This document shows, piece by piece, positions 44,459-53,546 of a stretch of 64,000 bases of DNA. The DNA lies in contig NZ_CP039252.1 of NCBI RefSeq assembly GCF_004795855.1, positions 558,001 to 622,000 on the forward strand. The letters run 5' to 3'. The notes beneath the pieces were generated by a model. That model did not search any database. It saw only the letters and a program-made list of their open reading frames with translations, and was not told where the DNA came from. Position 1 is the stretch's first letter. Each line of letters begins with the position of its first letter. Position numbers and translations under genes: made by a program. This stretch comes from Hydrogenophaga sp. PAMC20947. GTDB lineage: Bacteria; Pseudomonadota; Gammaproteobacteria; Burkholderiales; Burkholderiaceae_C.

Positions 44459-45266
44459 ACACCGAATGGCGTTTTAGGCCTTGTGTGGTGAGCCGCAAGT
44501 AGTCGGCCCGGGGTGGCATGGCGTTGGCGTCCCAGTCGCTGAGCACGACGCGCTCACACCCCTGGCCGAGTTCGTGCCGGTTTGCCCGGTGGGTATGGCC
44601 GTGGATCAAGGTGGTGGCACGGGCCGCAGCCAGCCATGCGAGGGCAGCTTCGCCATCCACGTCAACCCAGGCCGCTGGATCGCGGCCTGTGGTCTGTTTG
44701 TGGGCTTCGCTGCGTTCACGCAGTTCCCGGGTGATCGCAAGGCGTTCGGACAGCGGCTTGGCGAGAAACTGGCTTTGCCAGTCGGGCGATCGAACCATGG
44801 CGCGAAAGCGCAAGTAGTCGGTGTCTGCGAGACACAATGCGTCGCCGTGGCTGAGCAAGTACCGCTCGCCATGAAAATCGAGCACGGTTGGATCATCGAG
44901 GAGCGTCAACCCAGCGGTGCTTGCGGCAGCGGCGCCCAGCAGGAAATCGCGATTGCCGTGCATGAAGTAGACCGGTCTCTCGCTGCTGTAACGCAGAAGC
45001 ACCCCAAAGCAGGTGCGCCAGAAATCGCTGTCGCCGACGCCAGCATCGGCTCGCAACAGGTCATCGCCGGCCCAGACTTCCAGAAAGTCGCCGAGGATGA
45101 CCAGCGCATCGGGTTGTTCATGGGCTGGGCGTTCCATGAACGCACGCCACAGCTGGAAAGTGGCAGGCTCTGAGGCCTGCAGGTGCAGATCGGAAATGAA
45201 ATCGACCGCTTGCCAATGCGCGGGTGCGCGCAGAGGAGTCCAGCGGTCGAGAGCGGTCAAAGACAT
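44439..45266 (-). CDS. lpxH: UDP-2,3-diacylglucosamine diphosphatase
   Basis: 275 residues of calcineurin-like phosphoesterase. The metal ligands are visible: FISDLHL (D-x-H), GDFLEVWAGDD, HGNRDF, LSHGD and IHGHTHR. It cleaves UDP-2,3-diacyl-GlcN to lipid X in lipid A synthesis at the inner-membrane face. ATG 45266 lies 35 bp after ppiB. Its length is somewhat above E. coli LpxH (240) because of an N-terminal extension. It overlaps mtfA downstream. Confidence 0.95.
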   Translation of the reverse strand: MSLTALDRWTPLRAPAHWQAVDFISDLHLQASEPATFQLWRAFMERPAHEQPDALVILGDFLEVWAGDDLLRADAGVGDSDFWRTCFGVLLRYSSERPVYFMHGNRDFLLGAAAASTAGLTLLDDPTVLDFHGERYLLSHGDALCLADTDYLRFRAMVRSPDWQSQFLAKPLSERLAITRELRERSEAHKQTTGRDPAAWVDVDGEAALAWLAAARATTLIHGHTHRANRHELGQGCERVVLSDWDANAMPPRADYLRLTTQGLKRHSVYGSLAA

Positions 45267-45301
45267 GGGGCCGGGCCGTGGGCAACGGCCCCATTGGCTG
45301 T

Positions 45302-45814
45302 TTAGATGACCACAGCCTTTTCGATCACAACGTCTTCCTTGGGCACGTCGTCGTGAAAGCCTTTGCGCCCGGTAGGCAGGCCTTCGATTTTTTTCACAAC
45401 GTCCGAACCCGAAACCACTTTACCGAACACGGTGTAGCCCCAGCCTTGGGCGCTGGGTGCTGTGTGGTTGAGGAAGCCGTTGTTGGCGACATTGATGAAG
45501 AATTGCGCCGTCGCCGAATGGGGGTCGTTGGTGCGAGCCATGGCGAGCGTGTAGAGCTCATTCTTGACGCCGTTGTTGGCTTCGTTCTGGATCGGCGCAT
45601 CGGTTGGTTTCTGGGTCATGCCGGGCTCAAAGCCACCGCCCTGAACCATGAAGCCTGGAATCACGCGGTGAAACACGGTGTTGTTGTAGTGGCCCTTGTT
45701 CACGTACGACAAAAAATTGGCGGCAGACAGCGGCGCCTTTTCAGCGTCGACCTCAACGGTGATGACGCCATGGTTGGCGATGTGCAATTCGACTTTGGGG
45801 TTGGCCATGTTCAT
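45302..45814 (-). CDS. ppiB: Cytosolic peptidyl-prolyl cis-trans isomerase (cyclophilin B)
   Basis: 170 residues with no signal peptide. The cyclophilin core is intact: [18 protein letters not shown] (catalytic Arg), [20 protein letters not shown] and [15 protein letters not shown]. It catalyses proline isomerisation in the cytosol. The ATG overlaps the stop of the preceding cyclophilin gene (ATGA), a tandem of a periplasmic and a cytosolic form. Nothing is degenerate. Confidence 0.95.
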   Translation of the reverse strand: MNMANPKVELHIANHGVITVEVDAEKAPLSAANFLSYVNKGHYNNTVFHRVIPGFMVQGGGFEPGMTQKPTDAPIQNEANNGVKNELYTLAMARTNDPHSATAQFFINVANNGFLNHTAPSAQGWGYTVFGKVVSGSDVVKKIEGLPTGRKGFHDDVPKEDVVIEKAVVI

Positions 45815-46443
45815 TTCTCCAATGTGGCTTTGAGGATGGTGATCGGCGTGGTGGGCACGTTTTGAAACATGCCCTGGTTGCCGACCGGAACCGATTTTAT
45901 TTTGTCAACCACGTCCATCCCGGCAATCACTTTGCCGAAGACGGTGTAACCGTACCCATCGGGACTGGGCGCATTCAAAGGCGCGTTGTCCACCAGGTTG
46001 ATGAAAAACTGCGAGGTCGCTGAATTGGGGTTGGATGTGCGGGCCATGGCGACTGTGCCACGGTCGTTTTTGAGCCCATTGCTGGCCTCCAGGGCCACCG
46101 GCGCGCGTGTCGCTTTTTGCTTCATCTGCGTTGTGAAACCACCGCCCTGGATCATGAAGTTGTCGATCACGCGGTGAAACACCGTGCCTTCGTAGTGTTT
46201 GTCCTTGACGTATTGCAGGAAGTTCTCTGCCGACAGGGGGGCTTTGGTTGCGTCCAGTGCGATGACGATGTCACCCATGGATGTGGTCAGGCGCACACGC
46301 GGTGAAGCATCCTGTGCCCAACCCACCGCAGGGATGGCGAGCGCCAAGGTGGCGCCTGCAATCAACCGATTCAGGCGGCGGCGGGCAGAGGCGGGGGCGA
46401 CGGGCTTCAAGGTGGCGCTGGCCAGGAAATCGTGACGAAACAT
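45811..46443 (-). CDS. ppiA: Periplasmic peptidyl-prolyl cis-trans isomerase (cyclophilin A)
   Basis: 210 residues with an N-terminal signal (about residues 22-43, [21 protein letters not shown], cleavage near WAQ-DAS). The cyclophilin domain has [36 protein letters not shown] and [18 protein letters not shown]. It folds proteins in the periplasm. ATG 46443 overlaps the upstream L,D-transpeptidase stop (TGATG). The open frame continues 210 bases further upstream inside that gene and is not used. It is paired with ppiB. Confidence 0.94.
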   Translation of the reverse strand: MFRHDFLASATLKPVAPASARRRLNRLIAGATLALAIPAVGWAQDASPRVRLTTSMGDIVIALDATKAPLSAENFLQYVKDKHYEGTVFHRVIDNFMIQGGGFTTQMKQKATRAPVALEASNGLKNDRGTVAMARTSNPNSATSQFFINLVDNAPLNAPSPDGYGYTVFGKVIAGMDVVDKIKSVPVGNQGMFQNVPTTPITILKATLEK

Positions 46444-47924
46444 CAAACCGGTCCTTCGTAAAAAATCTTCCATTGGTCTTCTTCCCGAATCCAGTACTGG
46501 CGTTTGGTCAGGCCGCGTGTCTGGCCTTGGGCCACTTCGCCGAATGTGACCACCATGGTGTCGTCTTTGTCGCGCCAGTTGAGCATGGACAGGTCCTTGA
46601 GCTGGACTTCGCGGGCACCCTGCGCCTTGACCTCGCTGGTCATGTGGGGCCACCAGTCATTCAGGTTTTGCCCCTGGTTGTTGAACTGCTCGGAATAGTG
46701 CGTGCGCAACTGGTCGAGGTTGCCTTTGCTCTTGGACTGCCGCCAGGCTTCCAGCGATGCCTCAAAACGGCGGCGGTCCTGATCCAGGGCCGAGGGATCC
46801 ACCCAGTTCAACTCGTTGGCGATCACCACAGGGGTGGTCCGGGTTTCAACCCGCGCCAAAATGCTTTCGAAATCGGGGTTGGACAACACCACACAGCCTT
46901 CGGAAGCCAGTGGAGGGCGCGCAAATTGCTCGGAAGGAGAGCCGTGCAACCAGATACCGCTGCCCGTCTTGCCCCGTTGGACATCGAGCGCATTGGGGTA
47001 GTTGATGGGCAAGGCTCCCGATCCGTACAGATCGGGGAGTCTGCTGGGGTCGAGGCTGCTGGTGATGTAGTACACCCCGACAGGGGTGCGCAGATCCCCT
47101 TCCAGCAGCTTGTCGATGCCGGATTGGCCCACCGAAATGTAGTAGTCCCCAATCAACTTCAGGCGGGCCGGGCTTTGCGTTTTGTCTGCACCACCATCGG
47201 CTCTGACACTGATGTTCTCAAACAGATACAGGCGGGAGCGAGAGGCATCTACTGCAATGGCATGGCGACTCTGGGTCGACAGGCTGAGGAACTGCGTGGG
47301 AACGGCGCCCTCGGGTGGGCGCTCGGTCAAAGCGAGCAGCCTGCGCCGCGATTGCTCGCGCAGTACGCTCAGTTGTTGTTCCGCGGCCAGGGCCTTGGTG
47401 TCTGGCACGTCGCCCAACGTGCGAAGTGGCCGGGTTTGCAGGGTGAGTAAATCGCCCAGAACCAGCTGGGCCAGCTGGAAGTTGGGGAGGTCCTTGGTGA
47501 GGGCCTCGGCCTGCTCCAGAGCTTCCCGGTGGCGGGCCTGTCGAATCAGTTCGTAGATGCCCACCAGACGCGCCTCGGCCTTGCCCATCAGGGGTTCCGT
47601 GCGTTTGAGCGAGTCTTCTGAGAGATCCACGCTCATCAAGCCCGATGCCCGGGTTGGACTGCGCTGGATCTTGGCAAGGGCACTGTTGAGCAGGGAGGGG
47701 GCCGGAGCGGATGCGTCGGTTGACGGCGCGCCGCTGGCCATGGGGGCAGCAGCGTCGTTCGTGCTTTCCCTACCCAGATACGACGAGATCAACCACATGG
47801 CCGCAGCAGCAGCGGCCAAGCCACCCACACCCACGGCCCAGCGGTAGGATCCGCCGTGGCCCGAACCGGGGAAAGTGGCGGAAACGCTGGCGTGGCCTCT
47901 TTGGAAATACCGGCGACCTGCCAT
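46443..47924 (-). CDS. L,D-transpeptidase (YkuD domain) with C-terminal NTF2-like domain
   Basis: 493 residues. A single N-terminal TM helix (WAVGVGGLAAAAAAMWLISS, about 32-51) anchors it in the inner membrane. A helical segment is followed by the YkuD catalytic domain (about 210-375), with the motif IWLHGSPSEQ...SEGCVVLS (His and catalytic Cys in the S-x-G-C-V form). The last ~100 residues (EAWRQSKSKGNLDQLRTHYSEQF ... WKIFYEGPV) look like an NTF2/SnoaL-type domain, as in Cds6-like proteins. It makes 3-3 crosslinks in or attaches proteins to peptidoglycan. ATG 47924 overlaps the TPR gene stop (TGATG). Confidence 0.9.
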   Translation of the reverse strand: MAGRRYFQRGHASVSATFPGSGHGGSYRWAVGVGGLAAAAAAMWLISSYLGRESTNDAAAPMASGAPSTDASAPAPSLLNSALAKIQRSPTRASGLMSVDLSEDSLKRTEPLMGKAEARLVGIYELIRQARHREALEQAEALTKDLPNFQLAQLVLGDLLTLQTRPLRTLGDVPDTKALAAEQQLSVLREQSRRRLLALTERPPEGAVPTQFLSLSTQSRHAIAVDASRSRLYLFENISVRADGGADKTQSPARLKLIGDYYISVGQSGIDKLLEGDLRTPVGVYYITSSLDPSRLPDLYGSGALPINYPNALDVQRGKTGSGIWLHGSPSEQFARPPLASEGCVVLSNPDFESILARVETRTTPVVIANELNWVDPSALDQDRRRFEASLEAWRQSKSKGNLDQLRTHYSEQFNNQGQNLNDWWPHMTSEVKAQGAREVQLKDLSMLNWRDKDDTMVVTFGEVAQGQTRGLTKRQYWIREEDQWKIFYEGPV

Positions 47925-48967
47925 CAGGACCCCGTGGCTTCGCGAACGATCAACCAACGCCCGCCACTCTTGACGAAGTCCAGGGTCTTGCGGCTGGTGA
48001 CGTTGAAGGTATCTGAGCTGTAGTCCTGGCGGAACTGGGCGGAGGCCCGGTCACCGGTGACGGTCACGCTCAGGTCGGTCACTTCGACTTCGATGCGTGA
48101 GCGCGGGACGATGCGGGCTTTGCGTTCAGCTTCCCAGGCGCTGCGCGACTGGCCATCGCCTGGCGTGAAATTGGGGGCATAGGCACCCAGATAACCGGTC
48201 ATGTTGCGGCTGGACCACGCTTTGGCCCAGACGGCGACCGCCGTTTCCACGTCGCCCTGTGCATTGCCAGCGTCGGCCTTGGTTGCGGCGGGCGCAGGCG
48301 CAGTGGCCGGCTTGGCGACCGGGGCCGCAGCTGGTGTGGCGGCCGCCACGGTGGCAGGAGCTGGGGCACGGGCGGTCTTGCTGTCCGCGCTAAACAGGTT
48401 GCGGATCAAGCTGAGCTTGGGAGCTACGGCGGTGTTGCCGGCGTCCAGTTGCAAGGCCTTGCTGTAGGCCTGGCTGGCGAGCTTGGCGTAGACATCACCC
48501 AGGTTTTCATGAGCGGTGGCGTAGCTTGGGTTGGTGCGGATGGCCATCTCCAAGGCCGCGCGGGCCTTGTCAAACTGACTCTGGCCTGCGTACAGCACGG
48601 CAAGGTTGTTGTAGGGCTCTGGCAGCTCAGGGAATTCCTCAGTCAGCTTCGAAAAAGTGGCGATCGCATCGGCGGGTTTGCCGCTCTCGGTCTGGATCAC
48701 GCCTTTGAGAAAGCGCATCTGGGGATCTTTTGGTTTGGCAACCAGGTAGGCATCTACCTTGGTCTGGGCGTCGCTGAGCTGGCCAGCACGCATCAGGCGG
48801 TTCACTTCTGCGTAGTCGTCGGACTGTGCCATGGCCAGCGGAGCGCTCAAGGCTGCTGCGACCGCTACCGAGAGCGCCATCAGGCGCAAAGGGGCAGAAA
48901 TCAGGGCTCGGTGGTGGCTGCGAACCGAGCGTGACAGAAAGGACAGGTGTTGAGCGGGTTGGGACAT
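47924..48967 (-). CDS. Secreted TPR protein with C-terminal NTF2-like domain
   Basis: 347 residues; first gene of the envelope operon. The signal peptide (cleavage near AMAQ-SDD, residues 46-48) is followed by four TPR-like units (about residues 50-190, e.g. PYNNLAVLYAGQSQFDKARAAL). An Ala/Pro-rich linker (about 195-235) leads to a C-terminal NTF2-like domain (VAVWAKAWSSRNMTGYLGAYAPNF ... GGRWLIVREATG). This domain resembles the one at the end of the adjacent L,D-transpeptidase. It probably works with it in the periplasm, perhaps as scaffold. No enzymatic motif was seen. Confidence 0.85.
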   Translation of the reverse strand: MSQPAQHLSFLSRSVRSHHRALISAPLRLMALSVAVAAALSAPLAMAQSDDYAEVNRLMRAGQLSDAQTKVDAYLVAKPKDPQMRFLKGVIQTESGKPADAIATFSKLTEEFPELPEPYNNLAVLYAGQSQFDKARAALEMAIRTNPSYATAHENLGDVYAKLASQAYSKALQLDAGNTAVAPKLSLIRNLFSADSKTARAPAPATVAAATPAAAPVAKPATAPAPAATKADAGNAQGDVETAVAVWAKAWSSRNMTGYLGAYAPNFTPGDGQSRSAWEAERKARIVPRSRIEVEVTDLSVTVTGDRASAQFRQDYSSDTFNVTSRKTLDFVKSGGRWLIVREATGS

Positions 48968-49306
48968 GGGACCTCAGATGGCGAATGCGGGCAAACCGAA
49001 GACCGCGAGCGGGTCGGAAGAGGAACTATAGCCGCTGGAAGGACGCTGGGGCGCAGCCCGGCTGGCTATACTGAAGGATTGTATCTGAGGGTGTAAGTCC
49101 AACGACCTCCCAGGTGGCAACGATCTGTCAATGGGCCGCACGTCCGGTGCCGCCATCCCCGGGCTCTGCTGGCTGTTCCCAAGGCCGCGTGGCTTGTTCG
49201 TCGCGGGGTTTTGGTTTTTCAGCAACGCCCGGCAGCTGGTTGATCAAGGCGTTGGGCACCGTTACATATTCTTCTCAGGCAACCCCTTCAAGCCTTTCCA
49301 TTTCTC
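48968..49306. other. Divergent intergenic region between envelope operon and cysS
   Basis: A 339-bp gap with both promoters expected. TATACT at about 49064 is -10-like but has no good -35 at 16-18 bp. No coding potential, tRNA or clear riboswitch was found. There may be a leader for cysS, but I could not assign a T-box or other motif (T-boxes are rare outside Firmicutes). Confidence 0.35.
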
Positions 49307-50698
49307 ATGACCCTTCGCCTTTTTAATTCCTTGTCGCGCCAAGTCGAGGATTTCCAGTCCATCGAGCCCGGTCACGTGCGCATGTACGTGTGCGGCATGA
49401 CCATCTATGACCTCTGTCACATTGGCCATGCCCGGATGATGATGGCGTTCGATGTGATTCAGCGCTGGTTGAAGGTCAGTGGCTACCGCGTGACGTATGT
49501 CCGCAACATCACCGATATTGACGACAAAATCATCCAGCGTGCCGTGGCCAGGGGGATTACGCTCAAGGCGCTGACCGAAGAGATGACCGCCGCCATGCAC
49601 CAGGATATAGCGGCCTTGGGCATTGAGCCACCGTCGCTGGAGCCGCGCGCGACCGCCTATGTGCCGCAGATGTTGTCCCTGATTGAAACGCTGGAAGAGC
49701 GGGGCCTGGCCTACCGTGCCACTGATGGTGATGTGAACTTCGCTGTGCGCAAGTTTCCAGGTTACGGCAAGTTGTCCGGCAAATCTCTGGACGATTTGCG
49801 GGCGGGCGAGCGGGTGGCTGTGGCCAGCAACAAACAGGACCCGCTGGATTTTGTGCTGTGGAAAGCGGCCAAAGCGTCGGAGCCTGCTGAAGCCCAGTGG
49901 GACAGCCCCTATGGGAAAGGGCGTCCCGGCTGGCACATTGAATGCTCGGCCATGTGTGGCGCCTTGCTGGGAGAGACCTTTGACATTCATGGCGGCGGAG
50001 CAGACCTGCAGTTCCCTCACCACGAAAACGAAATTGCACAGTCCGAAGGCGCACACGGCAAGCCTTTGGCGCAGTACTGGGTGCACAACGGGTTTGTGCG
50101 CGTGGACAATGAAAAAATGTCCAAGAGCCTGGGCAATTTCTTCACGATTCGCGAAGTGTTGGAGAAATACGATGTGGAAACGGTGCGGTTCTTCATCGTT
50201 CGAACGCACTACCGCAGCGCGCTGAACTACAGCGATGCGCACCTCAATGACGCACGCGCTTCCTTGAAGCGCCTGTACACAGCATTGGGCAGCGTGCAAC
50301 CTGCGGAGGTGACGCAAATCGATTGGCAGCAGGACCATGCCCGGCGCTTCGCCAGCGCCATGAATGAAGACTTTGGCACGCCGGAGGCGGTGGCCGTGTT
50401 GTTTGAGCTGGCGGCCGAAATCAACCGCAGCGCTGATGTGGCCTTGGCTGGGTTGTTGAAGGCATTGGGCGGCACGCTCGGCCTGTTGCAGGGCGATCCC
50501 CAGGCCTTTTTGCAAGGTGGGGGTGCATCTTTGGGCGCGGGTCTGGATGAAGCGGCCATTGCCGCCTCGATTTCGGATCGCGCCGCGGCCAAAGCCGCGA
50601 AAAAGTTCGCGGAGGCCGATCGCATCCGGCAGGTTTTGCTCGCGCAAGGCGTTGTATTAAAAGACAGTGCAATCGGCACGACTTGGGAGCGCAACTGA
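49307..50698 (+). CDS. cysS: Cysteine--tRNA ligase
   Basis: 463 residues of class I aminoacyl-tRNA synthetase. HIGH is present in [14 protein letters not shown] and KMSKS in [11 protein letters not shown]. Zinc ligands are Cys in YVCGMTIYD and HIECSAMC, and [18 protein letters not shown]. It charges tRNA-Cys. ATG 49307 begins [16 protein letters not shown], as in homologues. It overlaps the next gene (TGATG). Confidence 0.97.
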   Translation: MTLRLFNSLSRQVEDFQSIEPGHVRMYVCGMTIYDLCHIGHARMMMAFDVIQRWLKVSGYRVTYVRNITDIDDKIIQRAVARGITLKALTEEMTAAMHQDIAALGIEPPSLEPRATAYVPQMLSLIETLEERGLAYRATDGDVNFAVRKFPGYGKLSGKSLDDLRAGERVAVASNKQDPLDFVLWKAAKASEPAEAQWDSPYGKGRPGWHIECSAMCGALLGETFDIHGGGADLQFPHHENEIAQSEGAHGKPLAQYWVHNGFVRVDNEKMSKSLGNFFTIREVLEKYDVETVRFFIVRTHYRSALNYSDAHLNDARASLKRLYTALGSVQPAEVTQIDWQQDHARRFASAMNEDFGTPEAVAVLFELAAEINRSADVALAGLLKALGGTLGLLQGDPQAFLQGGGASLGAGLDEAAIAASISDRAAAKAAKKFAEADRIRQVLLAQGVVLKDSAIGTTWERN

Positions 50699-51348
50699 TG
50701 GCGCCCACCGGTTTGTCCGAATTTGGCGCGGATGCGCCCCCTTATTGGGCAGAAGCCTGCCGCCACCTGATGAAGCGCGATCGGGTGATGAAGAAGCTGA
50801 TACCGCTGCACAGCGGCGTGAGCCTGCAGTCCCGCGGGGATGCCTTTGTGACCTTGGCACGCAGCATCGTGGGGCAGCAAGTTTCGGTCAAATCCGCGCA
50901 ATCGGTCTGGGAGCGCTTTGTTCTGTTGCCCAAGAAGCTGGTGCCGGCCCAAGTGTTGAAGCTGAAGGTTGACGACATGCGCGGCGCTGGCTTGTCTGCC
51001 CGCAAGGTGGAGTACCTGGTGGACTTGGCGCTGCACTTCGCCAACAACCAGGTGCATGTGGATGGCTGGGCAGAGATGGACGATGAGGCCATCATTGCCG
51101 AGCTGATAGCGATACGGGGCATTGGTCGATGGACGGCCGAGATGTTTCTGATCTTTCACCTGATGCGGCCCAACGTGCTGCCGCTGGACGACAACGGTCT
51201 GCAAAACGGCATCAGCCGTTGTTATTTCTCGGAGGAACCTGTGAGCCGCAGCGAGATTCGCGAAGTCGCGGCGTCGTGGGCACCGTACTGCAGTGTGGCG
51301 ACTTGGTATATTTGGCGCTCGCTGGATCCAGTCCCTGTGGCTTACTGA
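50698..51348 (+). CDS. DNA-3-methyladenine glycosylase (AlkA-type, HhH-GPD)
   Basis: 216 residues of HhH-GPD glycosylase, shorter than E. coli AlkA because the N-terminal domain is absent. The helix-hairpin-helix is in IAIRGIGRWTAEMFLIF, and the catalytic Asp is in VLPLDDNGLQNGI. SIVGQQVSVKSAQSVWERF opens the domain. It removes alkylated purines in base excision repair. ATG 50698 overlaps the cysS stop. The same frame extends 15 bases upstream inside cysS. Confidence 0.92.
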   Translation: MAPTGLSEFGADAPPYWAEACRHLMKRDRVMKKLIPLHSGVSLQSRGDAFVTLARSIVGQQVSVKSAQSVWERFVLLPKKLVPAQVLKLKVDDMRGAGLSARKVEYLVDLALHFANNQVHVDGWAEMDDEAIIAELIAIRGIGRWTAEMFLIFHLMRPNVLPLDDNGLQNGISRCYFSEEPVSRSEIREVAASWAPYCSVATWYIWRSLDPVPVAY

Positions 51349-51468
51349 GCAGCTTTTATCGCTGTTTCACCGCAATACTGCGCGGCATTTGATGCATGAA
51401 CCCCGTGGCCGGCCGCTGGAGCTGCCGAGCGCTGGGTCCAGGCAAGACCAAGATTTTGGAGTGACACC

Positions 51469-52458
51469 TTGGCCAAAAAGAATTTTCTCGACTTTGAGCA
51501 ACCGATTGCTGAGCTCGAGAGCAAGATCGAAGAGCTGCGTTATGTGCAGACCGAGTCGGCGGTCGACATCTCTGCGGAGATCGAGCAGTTGGCGGGCAAG
51601 AGCCTGCAGCTGACCAAAGACATTTACAGCCATCTCACGCCTTGGCAGATCACCAAGATTGCTCGCCATACAGACCGCCCTTACACCCTTGACTATGTGC
51701 GCGACATCTTCACGCACTTTCAAGAGCTGCACGGTGACCGGCATTTTTCCGACGATCTGAGCATTGTGGGCGGGTTGGCCCGTTTCAACGGCCAGCCCTG
51801 CATGGTGCTCGGCCATCAAAAGGGCCGCGACACCAAGGAGCGTGGTTTGCGCAACTTCGGCATGACCAAGCCCGAGGGTTACCGCAAGGCGCTGCGCTTG
51901 ATGAAGCTGGCTGAGAAGTTCAAGTTGCCGGTGTTCACCTTTGTGGATACCCCGGGCGCTTATCCGGGTATCGATGCGGAAGAGCGTGGGCAGTCCGAGG
52001 CCATTGGCCGCAACATTTTTGAGATGGCCCAGCTGGAGGTCCCCATCATTTCCACCATCATTGGTGAAGGGGGTTCGGGTGGTGCGCTGGCGATTTCGGT
52101 GGCCGATCAGGTGTTGATGTTGCAGTACTCGGTGTACTCGGTGATCAGCCCGGAAGGCTGTGCGTCCATTTTGTGGAAGACCAGTGACCGGGCCAGTGAT
52201 GCGGCCGATGCGCTGGGCATCACCGCGCACCGTCTCAAGGCGTTGGGGCTGGTCGACAAGATCGTGAACGAGCCGGTGGGCGGCGCGCACCGCGATCATC
52301 GTCAGATGGCGGCCTTTCTCAAGCGCGGTCTGGCCGATGCCTGGCGCCAGCTGTCCGATCTCAAGGTGAAAGAGCTGGTTGACCGACGCTATGCGCGCCT
52401 CAACAGCTACGGTCGCTTCACCGACACCAAAGCCGACAGCAAATCGGACAAGCGTTGA
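51469..52458 (+). CDS. accA: Acetyl-CoA carboxylase carboxyltransferase subunit alpha
   Basis: 329 residues with the usual AccA blocks: [20 protein letters not shown] at the start, [23 protein letters not shown] sequence ([18 protein letters not shown]), [20 protein letters not shown] and [15 protein letters not shown]. With AccD it transfers carboxyl from biotin to acetyl-CoA. The start is TTG at 51469, with GGAG about ten bases upstream; no in-frame ATG would preserve the conserved N terminus. It lies 120 bp after the glycosylase gene. Confidence 0.96.
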   Translation: MAKKNFLDFEQPIAELESKIEELRYVQTESAVDISAEIEQLAGKSLQLTKDIYSHLTPWQITKIARHTDRPYTLDYVRDIFTHFQELHGDRHFSDDLSIVGGLARFNGQPCMVLGHQKGRDTKERGLRNFGMTKPEGYRKALRLMKLAEKFKLPVFTFVDTPGAYPGIDAEERGQSEAIGRNIFEMAQLEVPIISTIIGEGGSGGALAISVADQVLMLQYSVYSVISPEGCASILWKTSDRASDAADALGITAHRLKALGLVDKIVNEPVGGAHRDHRQMAAFLKRGLADAWRQLSDLKVKELVDRRYARLNSYGRFTDTKADSKSDKR

Positions 52459-52459
52459 C

Positions 52460-53437
52460 GTGAACAGGTCGGCCAACCCCTGCGATGGGGCGCTGGCCCA
52501 GTGGTGTGAGCGCTGGCAGTTCCACCCGGATGGCGAAAGCACCATTGTCGCTGTGGCCTTCAGTGGGGGAGCAGATTCAACGGCTGTGTTGCTGGCGGCC
52601 CACCGGCGTTGGCCGGGCCGGGTTGTTGCATTGCACATTCACCATGGCTTGCAGGTTGCGGCCGACGATTTTGTGCGACACGTGCGGCAGGTGTGTGGGC
52701 AGTTGGGCGTTGAGCTGCTCGTAGAGCACGTTCAAGCCCATGCTGGGCCAGGGGAGAGCCCCGAAGATGCGGCCCGCCGTGCGCGCTATGCGGCCTTGAG
52801 CCGCATGGCGAGCGCAGCCTCGGTATCTTGTGTGCTGCTGGGGCAGCATGCGGACGACCAGGCTGAGACTGTGGTGCTGGCGCTGAGCCGGGGCTCTGGC
52901 TTGCCGGGAATGGCCGGGATGTCCGAGCGGTTTGTGCGCGAAGGGGCAAGCTTCGGGCGACCTGTTCTGGCGGTGCCCGGCAGTGCCTTGAGATCCTGGC
53001 TGGACGAGGCTGGGCAGACCTATGTTGACGACCCCACCAATGCCGATGAGCGTTTCACCCGCAATCGGATCCGTGGCCGCCTGATGCCAGCCTGGGCCGA
53101 AGTGGCACCCGGGTACTGTGAAGCTTTGGCGCGAAGCGCGCGCCATGCGGCGCAAGCACAAGCGTTGCTCGACGAGCTGGCCGATCTGGATCTGGCGCAC
53201 CTGGGCTGTCCGCCACGGATTCGGGAATTGCAGTCCCTGAACCGCAACCGGCAGGGCAATGCCCTGCGTCGATGGCTCAAGCAGGGCTGGGGAGTGGCCC
53301 CCAGTGAGGTGCAGTTGCGTGAGCTGTTGCACCAGGTGGGCGCCTGCCGCACGCGCGGACATCGGATCGACCTCAAAATTGCCAATGGGCGCATCACACG
53401 CGAAGGCGATCGGCTGGATTACGCCCCACCGATATAA
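52460..53437 (+). CDS. tilS: tRNA(Ile)-lysidine synthase
   Basis: 325 residues. An N-type ATP pyrophosphatase P-loop, VAFSGGADSTAVLL, opens the domain. HIHHGLQVAADDF and HADDQAETVVLALSRGSGLPGMAGM follow, with NxxxR segment DDPTNADERFTRNRIRGRLMP. The enzyme converts C34 of tRNA-Ile(CAU) to lysidine so that it reads AUA. Start GTG 52460 comes two bases after the accA stop. It is shorter than E. coli TilS because the C-terminal domain is partial or absent, as in many betaproteobacteria. Confidence 0.94.
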   Translation: MNRSANPCDGALAQWCERWQFHPDGESTIVAVAFSGGADSTAVLLAAHRRWPGRVVALHIHHGLQVAADDFVRHVRQVCGQLGVELLVEHVQAHAGPGESPEDAARRARYAALSRMASAASVSCVLLGQHADDQAETVVLALSRGSGLPGMAGMSERFVREGASFGRPVLAVPGSALRSWLDEAGQTYVDDPTNADERFTRNRIRGRLMPAWAEVAPGYCEALARSARHAAQAQALLDELADLDLAHLGCPPRIRELQSLNRNRQGNALRRWLKQGWGVAPSEVQLRELLHQVGACRTRGHRIDLKIANGRITREGDRLDYAPPI

Positions 53438-53546
53438 TTTAGAGCTTTGTCCGAGGCCGGCTACTGGGTACACAATGCCTGACAAGCTGGCTGATTTTCG
53501 AGCTGACAACTGGTTTCATTTTTTAAATCAACCCGACTCCCAACCG

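Noticed and set aside
49064..49306. T-box or other amino-acid riboswitch ahead of cysS
   Set aside because: No T-box sequence or specifier loop was found; T-boxes are not expected in this group.
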